Shown here: piece by piece, positions 45,120 to 53,854 of the stretch
Layout: every line of letters starts with the position of its first letter
How positions within the stretch are numbered: position 1 is the first letter of the stretch
DNA from: JAYFNU01 sp964460755
GTDB lineage: Bacteria; Bacillota; Clostridia; Oscillospirales; Ruminococcaceae
Length of the DNA: 60,166 nucleotides
Reading direction: 5' to 3'
Assembly: GCA_964460755.1 (NCBI GenBank)
Contig: CAYWQL010000009.1
Coordinates: 1 to 60,166, forward strand
Position numbers and translations under genes: made by a program
Notes under the pieces: generated by a model
Told to the model about the DNA's origin: nothing
Database searches by the model: none
Seen by the model: the letters and a program-made list of their open reading frames with translations, nothing else

Positions 45120-45761
45120 ATGTTTTCAAAAAACAGACCGTGGTTTAAGGCGCTTTTGAAAACCGCGGACGGCGTTGTAGCCGCCGAAGGGCGGGGAAGC
45201 ATCGTCGTTGAAGAACGTGCCGTCAACTTTGCCGGCGATTTCGTTCCTTTGTTTACCCTTGGCACTCCGCTTGAAATTGTCCGAATTGAAAACGGCGAAG
45301 AAATTCACCGCTTTCGCGGAAAGGTGTATATTTCCGACAAACGGCTGCTCCGCTTGACGTCGGTTGACGACGAGCTTCTTTCCGGCTCGGAGAACGTCTA
45401 TTGCGACAACTTTCACCTTAACGTCACCTTGCTTGAGGGCTCGGCGGCGGCAAAGGAACGGGGATTTTTCGGCGCGTTCCTTTCCAAAAAGCCTTTCGAC
45501 GTTCAGGTGTCGGAAATAAGCGAAAAAGAGCTTATCTTTCTTTTCGATATACGCCGCTCGCTCGAAGTCGGAAGCCGGTATTATATTCAAGCAAGCGAGC
45601 TGCCCGAGCTTTGCGGGCTAACCGTTCAAATCACAGAGCCGCTTCTCTTTGGGCTTTCGGCGGCTTACCGCTGCCGCTTCGTCGACCTCGACGGGGAAAA
45701 GCGCGAACGGCTTAAGACATATCTTGTCGAATACAACGCCGCGCACAACAAGCTATTCTGA
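45120..45761 (+). CDS. PilZ-like protein with degenerate ligand motifs
   Basis: A 213-residue protein with a YcgR-like N-terminal beta domain (LGTPLEIVRIENGEEIHRF) and a PilZ-like C-terminal domain ending YRCRFVDLDGEKRERLKTYL. The cyclic-di-GMP motifs RxxxR and D/NxSxxG are not recognisable (SKKPFDV and SEISEKE stand there), so ligand binding is doubtful. It is the only plus-strand gene inside the flagellar block; its stop overlaps the csrA stop by 9 bp in convergent orientation. ATG at 45120 follows AAAGGAG. The family call is tentative. Confidence 0.6.
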   Translation: MFSKNRPWFKALLKTADGVVAAEGRGSIVVEERAVNFAGDFVPLFTLGTPLEIVRIENGEEIHRFRGKVYISDKRLLRLTSVDDELLSGSENVYCDNFHLNVTLLEGSAAAKERGFFGAFLSKKPFDVQVSEISEKELIFLFDIRRSLEVGSRYYIQASELPELCGLTVQITEPLLFGLSAAYRCRFVDLDGEKRERLKTYLVEYNAAHNKLF

Positions 45762-45998
45762 CGCTTTTTTTATGGTGCTTGCGAAATCGCGGACGTTGGT
45801 GATTGTCGTTTCGCTTGCCGCCTGTTTGTTTTCCTGAATGGTCTGATACAGCTCGTTCCGCCAGATATTACAGCCCTTCGGGGCGGTAATTCCAAGGCGA
45901 ACCTGACTTCCGATATCGGTCACCTTAACCTCAATCGTCTCGCCGCTCTCCATTTCGATTATTATTGAATCGTTGAGCTTTCGTGTAATTACCAGCAT
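45753..45998 (-). CDS. csrA: CsrA RNA-binding regulator
   Basis: An 81-residue CsrA beginning MLVITRKLNDSIII, with the second RNA-binding edge at APKGCNIWRNELY (the conserved arginine is present). It is slightly longer than usual at the C-terminus. It represses translation of target mRNAs at GGA sites; the fliC leader at 56077-56115 has two such sites. FliW, its protein antagonist, is encoded 6 bp upstream. Confidence 0.96.
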   Translation of the reverse strand: MLVITRKLNDSIIIEMESGETIEVKVTDIGSQVRLGITAPKGCNIWRNELYQTIQENKQAASETTITNVRDFASTIKKASE

Positions 45999-46004
45999 TT
46001 TTCG

Positions 46005-46427
46005 CTACTCACCATCCTTCATAAGAGGACAGCGAACAGGATAATCCTGTTCAAGTATAATCTGTGCGCCCTTTCGTGTGTCAACATTAATCACGATGGG
46101 GCTTTTCATATTTACGGTTGTTTTTTTGAAATCACGGGGTATCGCCGCAATAACGCGGCAATCGAGCGCGCCGTCGCCGAGCATTTTCGCGACCGCGTCC
46201 GGAATTGCAGGCGCATAGTCGGGCGCGAAGGAGGCGGGGTCGAGAAGGATAAAGCAAAGCGACTGCTCCTCGAGCGACTGAAGCCAAGTTATGTCCGTGC
46301 CCATTTCCTCGTCGTGCAAAAGGGTGTATTTCTTGTACTCGTCGAAGCCGAATATCGGCTGAACCATCTCTATAACCTTTAATTCCTCTATTTCCACTTC
46401 ACCGAAGTCTCTTGTTTTGTAGTTCAT
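46005..46427 (-). CDS. fliW: FliW flagellar assembly factor
   Basis: A 140-residue FliW: VIEMVQPIFGFDEYKKYTLL, LQSLEEQSLCFILLDP, MKSPIVINVDTRKGAQIIL. FliW binds free flagellin or CsrA and so couples flagellin synthesis to its export. It lies directly before csrA as in Bacillus. Confidence 0.95.
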   Translation of the reverse strand: MNYKTRDFGEVEIEELKVIEMVQPIFGFDEYKKYTLLHDEEMGTDITWLQSLEEQSLCFILLDPASFAPDYAPAIPDAVAKMLGDGALDCRVIAAIPRDFKKTTVNMKSPIVINVDTRKGAQIILEQDYPVRCPLMKDGE

Positions 46428-46483
46428 TTAATTCTCCTATCGACCCTTTCGAGCCGTTTTTTGACCGTCTTTTCGTTTGTGCT

Positions 46484-47080
46484 CTATGCCTGCGGCTCAA
46501 CGTAGTTCGGGTCTGCCGAACGGGGAATATACAGCGGGCCGCCGATATATTCGATGTCTACGCTCGCGTTTTCAAGTATCTTCATCTTAACGCTTCCCGG
46601 GGTGTAGCTGAACTCGTTTTGCGTCAGCTTCCAGTCGTAGCTCGACTTGCTCGGGGTGAAGCTCATTCTAAGCTGGCTTGGCTCCCACGATATTTCCGCC
46701 GCCGCGCTCGGAAGGAACGCCGTATACATCTGGGGCTGCTCGAGCATCTTTTGGTTGACTATCTTGCCGATAGTCACGCCGTCCGCCACATTCGACATCT
46801 GCTTGCCCATTTCGACGTAAGAGCGTGTAACCTGGTCGATTGACTGGTTCGCCTCGTTCGCCCTTATCGTTACGCTGTCCCGTGTGTTCGGCATACCGAG
46901 CGACTTTCTCGCCTGATAGGTGTCAATCTTAACGCTTGTGTTCGTGCTGTTAATTTGCAACTCCGGAGAGGTCGTTTGAACGTCAGCCTTCGGCAGGGCC
47001 TGAGGACTATACTCAAGCCTTGCGTGTTCAACCTGAAGTTCATATTGTAAGGGAGTTGTTGTAATTTTCAACAGTTGCAT
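46484..47080 (-). CDS. DUF6470 (YviE-like) flagellar locus protein
   Basis: A 198-residue protein matching the YviE/DUF6470 family, which sits between flgL and fliW in Bacillus exactly as here. Visible features are an N-terminal ITTTPLQYELQVEHARLEY and a C-terminal beta-rich region (VDIEYIGGPLYIPRSADPNY). Function is unknown; no signal peptide is seen. Confidence 0.85.
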   Translation of the reverse strand: MQLLKITTTPLQYELQVEHARLEYSPQALPKADVQTTSPELQINSTNTSVKIDTYQARKSLGMPNTRDSVTIRANEANQSIDQVTRSYVEMGKQMSNVADGVTIGKIVNQKMLEQPQMYTAFLPSAAAEISWEPSQLRMSFTPSKSSYDWKLTQNEFSYTPGSVKMKILENASVDIEYIGGPLYIPRSADPNYVEPQA

Positions 47081-47115
47081 ATTGTATGCCCTCTTTCGTT
47101 AGAACTGACCGTCAA

Positions 47116-48141
47116 TTAGCTTATGTAATCCATAAGGGAGCGCGGCAAGATGTTTGCCCCCATTTGAAGAACCGCTTTTAATACGTAATCATTCATAGTC
47201 TGGTTTGTCGCCTCTTCTGCGTCGTCGGTCCCCATAAGACGGTCTATCCTTGTCTTATATCCGTCGACGTCGTTTTCAAGACGGGTTTTCATTATGTCGA
47301 GGAAGCTTGTCTTTGCGCCTATGTCGGTAATGCTTGCGCGATAGGAATCGGTTAAATTCACAAGCTTTGTGTCGTAGCTTCCAAGCTTGTCCTTGTCGTA
47401 GTTTCTAAGGCTTGCCTCAAGGTCGGAAAGCACGGTGTAGATGTTGTTGGAATTTCCGTCGGCGTCGACGCCGAAGCCCAAAATGTCAAGCCCCGAATAG
47501 GAAACCTTGAAGCCCGTGTTGGGGTTCATATCGTTGCCGTCCATCTTAATTCCAAGTCCGATGTCGGTATACACAACGCTGTCCATGGGAATTGGCTTTT
47601 CCTCGCCGCCGTCCGTATAGAAATACGAGCCGTCGCTTTTTTTCTGTATCGCGCTTACGTCAATCCCGTTGTAAAGCAGCTTGCCGTCGTTATCAAGCGT
47701 GAAGGGCTCTTTATAGCTGGCGTTTGTGCCGCCGAAGATGTATTTCTTGCCGTACTTTGTGTTCGCAAGGCTCAACACCTGATCCTTCAGCGCGCTTATT
47801 TCGTTGGCTATGGCAAGACGTCCCGCCTCGCCGGTGTTCTCGCTCATCGCCTTGACTATCTTGGTCGAATGAACCTCGCCGATGATATCGTTTATCGTCA
47901 TGAGCGTGCTTTCGGTCGTGGTAAGCTCATCGTTTATCGACTCAACGTTGTCAAGCTGTTTTTGCGACTTATACAGGTCCATACGGCTTCTCAAAACCTT
48001 CGTTCCCGCCGAAACGTCCTCAGAAATGCTCGTAAATCTTTTTCCCGAGGCTATTCTGTCGGTGGTTTTCGCCAAGTCGTTTTTCGCTTTATTCAAATAT
48101 TTGAGATAGTTTCTTGCCGTTGTTCTGTCAGCAACCCTCAT
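47116..48141 (-). CDS. flgL: FlgL hook-filament junction protein
   Basis: A 341-residue flagellin-like junction protein. The N-terminal helix contains YLKYLNKAKNDLAKTTDRIASG and the C-terminal helix contains TNQTMNDYVLKAVLQMGANI. It forms the second junction ring with FlgK, encoded 23 bp upstream. Confidence 0.95.
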   Translation of the reverse strand: MRVADRTTARNYLKYLNKAKNDLAKTTDRIASGKRFTSISEDVSAGTKVLRSRMDLYKSQKQLDNVESINDELTTTESTLMTINDIIGEVHSTKIVKAMSENTGEAGRLAIANEISALKDQVLSLANTKYGKKYIFGGTNASYKEPFTLDNDGKLLYNGIDVSAIQKKSDGSYFYTDGGEEKPIPMDSVVYTDIGLGIKMDGNDMNPNTGFKVSYSGLDILGFGVDADGNSNNIYTVLSDLEASLRNYDKDKLGSYDTKLVNLTDSYRASITDIGAKTSFLDIMKTRLENDVDGYKTRIDRLMGTDDAEEATNQTMNDYVLKAVLQMGANILPRSLMDYIS

Positions 48142-48164
48142 GGTGTTTTATCCTCCCTGATTAA

Positions 48165-49721
48165 TTAGAGTCCGACGCGCCCCATTCGATTGATAAGCAC
48201 GTCCAAAAGGTCGTCGAGTACCGTCATTATACGCGCCGCCGCCTCGTAGGAACGCTGATATTTAAGCATATCCGCCGTTTCCTCGTCCTGCGAAACGCCC
48301 GCGACCTCGTCGCGCTTTGCCATAAAGTCGTCCGACACAAGCGCCGTCGCTTCCTGTCTGCCCGACTGGAAGGCGAGGTCCGCGCCGAGCTTTCCGATAA
48401 AATCGACCTCGTAATCGGCGAAGGTACCCGAAAAGCTTTCGCCGGTCGACTGGAAGTTTACCTTTTCTTCGGTAAGGTAAGAGGCTATCTTCTGGGCATA
48501 TTCCTCGACGTTCTCGGTGCGGCTGTATATGAAATATCCCGCTCCGCTTTGAGTCCATTCGTCGCTTATTGAAATGCCGCCCGCGGTCGCGGGAACCTTG
48601 GAATTTGTCTTGCCGGTTGCTTCCGATTTTTCACCGATAAGCTGTTTATAAACCGTGCTTCCCGTCGCGGAATCAATCATCGGCTTGTTCGTCGCCGTAT
48701 CGAGCACGGGGACGGTGCTGTTGACAAGCTTCGCGAAGGTATTCGCGAAGGTATCGAGTCTGTCGCGGTAATAAAGAATGCCCTGCTCGGTCGTTTCGTT
48801 GCTTGAGGTAACGTTTCTTCCCCGACCGTTTATATAGCTGAAGCTCGCCATCAGGCTTCCGTTTTTAGTAACAAGATTTTCACCCGTCGAGCGCCAAACA
48901 AGCGAAACCGTGTCGTCGGCGTTCTCGTTCATACCAAGGGTGTTGAAGTTGTTTCCGTCGACCATTTTATGACCGCCCATAGAGACGTTTACCGCCCCGT
49001 TCGGAACCGACTCAATCGTTATTTCGCCGTACTGCGAAAGCTCGTCGAGAAGAAGATTTCGCTCGTCCATAAGCTCGTTCGGACGGAAATATTCGTTATC
49101 GGTCGTCAACACGGTAACGTCCTCGCTTATGACCTTGTTAAGGTGGGCGATTTGCTCCGCAACGTCGTTTACGCGGTTGATGTTGATGGAAAGGTCGTCC
49201 TTCTGGCGGTCCGCGACCGTCGTGAGCTTGGCGTCGAGCTGGTTGATAACCTGAGTCATATTTTTGAACGCCGACATAACGAGGTTCGCCTCGGTATCCA
49301 TCGTCGGATTCTGGACAAAATCGTTTATGCTTTCAAATATCTTCGATATCGCGCTGTATAATCCGCCCTCGTCGGTGACGTCGCTGCCGTCGCCGAGCGC
49401 GCTTTGTATATCGCTGAGTATATCGGTCGCCTGCGCGTGATAGCTTGTTTTGGCATATTCGTCGCGGAAGCATTTATCTAAAAACGCGTCCCTTGTCTGG
49501 GAAACTCCGAGGGTATCCACGCCCTGGCCGATAAGCCCAACGCGGCTCGACGAAACCTTGGTGGTATATACCGACGGCGAAATCGACGTGCGCTCGACCC
49601 GCTGTCTTGTATAGCCGTTTGTATCGGTGTTGGCAAGGTTGTTTCCAACTATATCTATTGATTTTTGGTTTGTGAAAATCGCGCTTTTCGCGGTTTCAAA
49701 GCCCATAAATGTCGGACGCAT
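48165..49721 (-). CDS. flgK: FlgK hook-filament junction protein
   Basis: A 518-residue protein. The N-terminus has KSIDIVGNNLANTDTNGYTRQ and the C-terminus has EETADMLKYQRSYEAAARIM, both typical of FlgK. It forms the first junction ring between hook and filament. RBS AGGAG precedes the ATG; it starts 11 bp after flgN. Confidence 0.96.
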   Translation of the reverse strand: MRPTFMGFETAKSAIFTNQKSIDIVGNNLANTDTNGYTRQRVERTSISPSVYTTKVSSSRVGLIGQGVDTLGVSQTRDAFLDKCFRDEYAKTSYHAQATDILSDIQSALGDGSDVTDEGGLYSAISKIFESINDFVQNPTMDTEANLVMSAFKNMTQVINQLDAKLTTVADRQKDDLSININRVNDVAEQIAHLNKVISEDVTVLTTDNEYFRPNELMDERNLLLDELSQYGEITIESVPNGAVNVSMGGHKMVDGNNFNTLGMNENADDTVSLVWRSTGENLVTKNGSLMASFSYINGRGRNVTSSNETTEQGILYYRDRLDTFANTFAKLVNSTVPVLDTATNKPMIDSATGSTVYKQLIGEKSEATGKTNSKVPATAGGISISDEWTQSGAGYFIYSRTENVEEYAQKIASYLTEEKVNFQSTGESFSGTFADYEVDFIGKLGADLAFQSGRQEATALVSDDFMAKRDEVAGVSQDEETADMLKYQRSYEAAARIMTVLDDLLDVLINRMGRVGL

Positions 49722-49732
49722 CTGTTATTCTC

Positions 49733-50212
49733 CTATATTTTTTCTTCAAAGGTGGAATTGGTACTATTCGTTTCCTTGTGTCCCCTTGTGTCGTAGGTCG
49801 CTTGGGTTTTACCCGCCTTCGAGCCGTTCATTATTGTTTCGTACATCTGAAGGTTTGACGAAGCGATTTCCATTGAAGCGTCGTTGAGCGACTTAATTTC
49901 GCCGACTATCTTTGTCATCTCGTCAAGCGCCGCCGAAAGCTCGCGCTTTGCGTCCGCGTCGGTCGTCCGCTCGATAATCTGCGACGCCGTAAAGCCGCCG
50001 TAGCCCGCCGCGTTCTGCGCGTCAATGCGCCGCTTTTCAAGATTTTCGAGCATCATAATCGCCGCCTGCTGCTGCTTCAGAATCGTTTCGATTTTTTCGG
50101 TATCCGAAGCGACGAGCGCCCTCCTCTTTTCGTCCTCGAGGCTGAGCATCTGCCGAAGCTGTTCAACGCTTTTTTTGCTGACTTCAATAAGGCTCTGTAT
50201 TTCTTTCGTCAT
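49733..50212 (-). CDS. flgN: FlgN export chaperone
   Basis: A 159-residue helical protein between flgM and flgK, as in Bacillus. The N-terminal half (LIEVSKKSVEQLRQMLSLED, ALVASDTEKIETILKQQQ) fits FlgN. It should bind FlgK and FlgL before export. Confidence 0.88.
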   Translation of the reverse strand: MTKEIQSLIEVSKKSVEQLRQMLSLEDEKRRALVASDTEKIETILKQQQAAIMMLENLEKRRIDAQNAAGYGGFTASQIIERTTDADAKRELSAALDEMTKIVGEIKSLNDASMEIASSNLQMYETIMNGSKAGKTQATYDTRGHKETNSTNSTFEEKI

Positions 50213-50238
50213 AATCCGACTCCCGTTCAGAAGATTTT

Positions 50239-50550
50239 TTAGACCGTCTCTCCGAAAATCCGTCCGAACATCGCCTTTGCGACCTCGGTGCCCGATACGG
50301 GAACGCTGTCGCCCTGATACTGCGCCTTCAGCTCGCTCATGCGCTCCGACGAAATCCCCTTGTCGAGGTCGGCGGCATAGGCTTTGCCCACGCCCTCAAC
50401 CTTCGAAAGGAAGGACGCCTCAGAGCTTATTTTGATTACGTCGCGATTGACGTCGGTCGCCGCTAATCTGTCGTCGACCTTTTCTGTCTTACTTCTGCCG
50501 CTCGTCGGGAACAGCGTTTTGTAAACGTCACCAATTCCTTTGATTTCCAT
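50239..50550 (-). CDS. flgM: FlgM anti-sigma factor
   Basis: A 103-residue protein with an FlgM-like C-terminal region (DVIKISSEASFLSKVEGV, GISSERMSELKAQYQ, AKAMFGRIF). It should hold the sigma factor at 17236-18024 inactive until exported after hook completion. It heads flgM-flgN-flgK-flgL-yviE-fliW-csrA and has a sigma-28-like promoter at 50635-50665. Confidence 0.93.
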   Translation of the reverse strand: MEIKGIGDVYKTLFPTSGRSKTEKVDDRLAATDVNRDVIKISSEASFLSKVEGVGKAYAADLDKGISSERMSELKAQYQGDSVPVSGTEVAKAMFGRIFGETV

Positions 50551-50634
50551 TATGTTTCTCCTTTTTAAGTAAAGCGGAGCCTGTTTTTTTCGTCTTTGGG
50601 CATAGCTTTACGACTTTACCAAATACTCCTACTG

Positions 50635-50665
50635 TAATTATCCGCTCATTTATGATAAAATAAAG
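50635..50665 (-). promoter_or_regulatory. Sigma-28-like promoter of flgM
   Basis: On the minus strand CTTTA (50665-50661), 17 bp, GGATAATTA (50643-50635). The distance from CTTTA to GATAA is 18 bp, equal to that in the canonical CTAAA-N15-GCCGATAA. The same element is present before fliC (56174-56204). The start would be ~75 nt before the ATG. Confidence 0.65.
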
Positions 50666-50776
50666 TCAAATCCTAAATTTTTTTTAATATTTTAAAATTT
50701 ATTGCCTTTTACATTGAAATAAAGTGTTTTATTTTATCGGTTTATGTATTATACTTAAAAGGCAGGGGGATTTGTT

Positions 50777-51541
50777 ATGGCAAAAATCATTTCTCTTATA
50801 AACCAAAAGGGCGGCGCGGGCAAAACGGCTTCTACGAACGCTATCGCCGTCTGTTTAAAGCATAAGGGCTACAAGGTTCTCGGCGTCGACTTCGACCCGC
50901 AGGGCTATCTTTCGTTCAGCGTCGGCGCGAACCCCTCCGACCGCACGATTTACCACGTCATAAAGCGTATGATAAAATGCCAGTACGCCATTCAGCAGGC
51001 TCCCGTTATAGATGTTATTCCCGCCGACAGCCTTCTTGGAAACGTCGAGCGCGAGTTCACCGCGCCGGGGAGCGAGCGTATGCTCAAGGAATGCCTAAAG
51101 CCGGTTATGCCGCTTTACGATTACATCGTCATTGACTCTCCGCCTGAGCTTGGGCTTCTTTCGGCGAACGCGGTCGTCGCGTCAAACGTCGTGCTTATTC
51201 CCGGGCTTTCGGACGGATACAGCCTTCAGGGCATAATTCAGGTTCACGAAACCATATGCCGCATAAAGCAGTCGTTTAACCCCAACCTCATTATCGGGGG
51301 AATGTTCCTTATTCGGTACTATCCCCGCGAGGATTTGAGCAAAACGACGGCGGGCGCGGCGGAGATGCTTTCAGAGCATCTCAACATTCCGCTTCTTGAC
51401 ACGCGCATACGTCACAGCAACGTCATAAGCGCGGCGATGACCTCCCTTCAGGAGGACATCATCGACTACGCTCCGACCAACAACGCCGTGCTCGACTACG
51501 TCGCGCTGGTCGACGAGCTTTTTGAAAGGGGGATTTTGTAG
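50777..51541 (+). CDS. ParA/Soj-family ATPase
   Basis: A 254-residue deviant Walker ATPase. The P-loop QKGGAGKTAST carries signature Lys11 and Lys16, then VDFDPQG (Walker A prime) and IDSPPELG (Walker B). Length matches ParA/Soj rather than FlhG, which has an N-terminal activating helix. ParA proteins position plasmids, chromosomes or polar machinery on a nucleoid or membrane scaffold. No parB gene is seen; the next gene, 6 bp on, is a ComFB-like protein that may be its partner. It is divergent from flgM. RBS AGGGGGA precedes the ATG. Confidence 0.9.
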   Translation: MAKIISLINQKGGAGKTASTNAIAVCLKHKGYKVLGVDFDPQGYLSFSVGANPSDRTIYHVIKRMIKCQYAIQQAPVIDVIPADSLLGNVEREFTAPGSERMLKECLKPVMPLYDYIVIDSPPELGLLSANAVVASNVVLIPGLSDGYSLQGIIQVHETICRIKQSFNPNLIIGGMFLIRYYPREDLSKTTAGAAEMLSEHLNIPLLDTRIRHSNVISAAMTSLQEDIIDYAPTNNAVLDYVALVDELFERGIL

Positions 51542-51547
51542 TAAGCT

Positions 51548-51994
51548 ATGGCAAAATCCAAAAAAGAACTCGACAAGGACCTGATGTTTAAAAAGATTAT
51601 GCCCGCTCTTGCCGAGAACCCCTTCTCCTCCGACAACGTTAAGCAATCCGAGCTTGATATAGCTTTTAATGCCGACTACAACTCGCTGTCCGCCCTTCGC
51701 GATAAGCTTTTCGCCCGTTCAAGCGGAAGCGACGCCTCGTCGGTCGCGACGATTAACGTAATGGAAAGCTTGGTTTTACAGCACCTTGATACGGTTATTT
51801 CGAAGTTCAATTCCTGCAGCTGCGACAAATGCCGATGTGATATCGCGGCGTATGCGCTGAATCTGCTTCCGCCGAAATATATCGTCGCAGACCCCGCGAA
51901 CATAGCCAGCATTTCAAACGAAATTTCCAGCAAGCTCGTTATGGACGCCCTGATAAAGGCGGTCATACAAGTAAGAGCCAATCCAAGACACTGA
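51548..51994 (+). CDS. ComFB-family protein
   Basis: A 148-residue protein. A variable N-terminus (1-65) precedes the ComFB core: NVMESLVLQHLD, then a zinc-type cluster Cys90-x-Cys92-x2-Cys95-x-Cys97 in SCSCDKCRCDI, then ALNLLPPKY. ComFB-type proteins have been reported as cyclic-di-nucleotide receptors. Here it follows ParA closely (6 bp), so a ParA regulator that reads a cyclic dinucleotide is a reasonable hypothesis. It is convergent with the FapA gene; the terminator overlaps its last codons. Confidence 0.8.
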   Translation: MAKSKKELDKDLMFKKIMPALAENPFSSDNVKQSELDIAFNADYNSLSALRDKLFARSSGSDASSVATINVMESLVLQHLDTVISKFNSCSCDKCRCDIAAYALNLLPPKYIVADPANIASISNEISSKLVMDALIKAVIQVRANPRH

Positions 51995-52027
51995 CCCTTC
52001 GGTTAGGCTTGAAATGGCTCTTTTTTT
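51973..52027 (+). terminator. Terminator after the ParA-ComFB pair
   Basis: AAGAGCCA (51973-51980) pairs with TGGCTC and following T's (52014 on), and CCAAG and ACC-CTTC-GGT make inner pairs; a T-run follows. The upstream arm lies within the last codons of the ComFB gene. Confidence 0.7.
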
Positions 52028-52039
52028 GCGCTTATTTTG

Positions 52040-53827
52040 TCAGTTGCTCGTGACCTTGATTTCGCCGTCCTCTTTGAATATGGTACAGCCGTAGAGGTTG
52101 TCGGTTATGGTGAAAAGCGCCCCCGTTATCTCGACCTTGACTATGGGGAATAGCTTTTCGACGGTTATGGTGCTTCGGTTGTTGTTCTGTTCCTCCATAA
52201 TTTTTTTGAGCTCGCTGTTATTTTTGGCGAGCCTTATTTTTTCGGCGGAGGTTTTGTATTTGAGATTTTTGAGCAGGTTTTTGTATTCCTCGGAAAGCTC
52301 CACCTCCGACTTTTCAAGATAGGCGACGTTCTTGTCCGTTTCCTCAATGCTTCGTGAAAGGGAGGTGATTTCGCGTTTCAGGGTCTTTATCGTTTCGATT
52401 ATTGATATATCCGTGCCGACGGCAAGCCTTGTTGTCTGCGCCGATTCGTTTCCGACAATGCGCGCCTTTATATCCTTATAAACGTTGATTTCACCGCCGA
52501 TTATCGCGCCCGGCTTTCCTTGCGCGACAACGGCGTCGGCGTTGACCTTGCAGTTGACTATGCTTCCCGCCGTGACCGTACCCTTGGCGAAAACGGTGCA
52601 GTTTTCGAGGAACTTCGCCTCGATATCGACCCCTGCGTTCAGCCTGCCTTTAAGGTTGCCGTTCATTCCGTGGCGAAGATGTATGCTTCCGCCTGCGGTT
52701 ACGTACGCCCCCTCAAGATTTCCGTAAACCGTGACGTCGCCCGTCGCCTTGATTTCAAAGCCCTCGAGCACACTGCCCTTAACGAGCACGTCGCCGTTCA
52801 TATCTATGTTGCCCGTCGTGTTGTCGACGTCCTCTTTTATTTCATAAACGTTATAGACGTTGAACAGGCCGCCGATATAAGAAACGTGTCCGTCCGCCGT
52901 GGCGACAAGCTCGTTGGTCGCACTGTTAAATTCTGTGTTCTGCCCTCCGGGCACAGCGGGTGCTCTGCCCTCCTTGCCCTTGATAACGTCACCCTTTACC
53001 GTCATTCCGTCCTTGGCGGGAACAGGGGGAACGAAGCGGCATACAACGCCGCCGATTTCAACCTTTTGGATAAGGTTGAGGTTTTTATAATCGACAATAT
53101 CATCCGCGTCGGAAACGAAATGAACCTCCTTCGCGCGCGAATAAAGGTCTTCTATTTTTCCGTCGACCCCGTCGACCGAAAGAGAGCCGCGAGCAATGAC
53201 GAACAGCTTAAAATATTGTTCGCCCTTGACAACCGCGTTTATTTCCTGATTGTTCAGTCCGTAGACTATGCCCTTTTCTTTAAAAATTGCGTTAAGCTCG
53301 TCGAGCGTCAGCTTTTTTCCCTCGCCGATGGGCGGGAACAAAACGCCGAACTCAATCGTTTCCGATTTCGCCGAGCCAAGATACATTTCCGCGTCGCGAA
53401 GGTATTCCTCAAGCGAATCCTCCTCGGGCTCCTGCTTAAGCTCAATGCCCGCGGCGAGGGCGCGCTCGCGCTCCTCTGCCTTTTGCGCCTTGCGAAGCTT
53501 TTGGCGCTCAATCAGGCTTTTCGCAAGCTCGATTTCCGAAAGAATTTGACCTGAATGTGTTTCGACGACGTCAAGAAAGCGAAGCTGAACCTCTTCGGGA
53601 ATATCGCTTTCGGGCATAAGAAAGCTTGCGATAGTTCCGTCGCCCGAAAGGGAAACGCCCGCCTGCTTGGCAAGCGCGACGATTGGACTAAGCTTTAATT
53701 TCGGCGCTTCTTTTTCAGGGGCGACCTCTTTTTCCGCCTCTTTTTCGGCTTCCTTTGTCACTTCGACGTTTTCTGTTTTTTCGGCTTTTTTACGCTCGTG
53801 ACCCGCCGATTTATGCAACAACGGCAC
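52040..53827 (-). CDS. FapA family (DUF342) protein
   Basis: A 595-residue FapA-like protein. The N-terminus is acidic and charged (about 10-60: ENVEVTKEAEKEAEKEVAPE). The centre contains a repetitive beta-helix (GNIDMNGDVLVKGSVLEGFE, ATGDVTVYGNLEGAYVTAGG, GVDIEAKFLENCTVFAKG) and the C-terminal part is a coiled coil. Family members are linked to flagella or polymers, but the activity is unknown. It is co-oriented with the PilZ gene upstream (27 bp) and convergent with ComFB. Confidence 0.88.
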   Translation of the reverse strand: MPLLHKSAGHERKKAEKTENVEVTKEAEKEAEKEVAPEKEAPKLKLSPIVALAKQAGVSLSGDGTIASFLMPESDIPEEVQLRFLDVVETHSGQILSEIELAKSLIERQKLRKAQKAEERERALAAGIELKQEPEEDSLEEYLRDAEMYLGSAKSETIEFGVLFPPIGEGKKLTLDELNAIFKEKGIVYGLNNQEINAVVKGEQYFKLFVIARGSLSVDGVDGKIEDLYSRAKEVHFVSDADDIVDYKNLNLIQKVEIGGVVCRFVPPVPAKDGMTVKGDVIKGKEGRAPAVPGGQNTEFNSATNELVATADGHVSYIGGLFNVYNVYEIKEDVDNTTGNIDMNGDVLVKGSVLEGFEIKATGDVTVYGNLEGAYVTAGGSIHLRHGMNGNLKGRLNAGVDIEAKFLENCTVFAKGTVTAGSIVNCKVNADAVVAQGKPGAIIGGEINVYKDIKARIVGNESAQTTRLAVGTDISIIETIKTLKREITSLSRSIEETDKNVAYLEKSEVELSEEYKNLLKNLKYKTSAEKIRLAKNNSELKKIMEEQNNNRSTITVEKLFPIVKVEITGALFTITDNLYGCTIFKEDGEIKVTSN

Positions 53828-53854
53828 AAAAATCCCTCCCTTCGGATAAGTTGG

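Noticed and set aside
52520..53554. Long plus-strand open frame (~344 codons) opposite the FapA gene
   Set aside because: It is antisense to a clear family member, has no ribosome binding site or recognisable motif, and is a by-product of GC-biased codon use.
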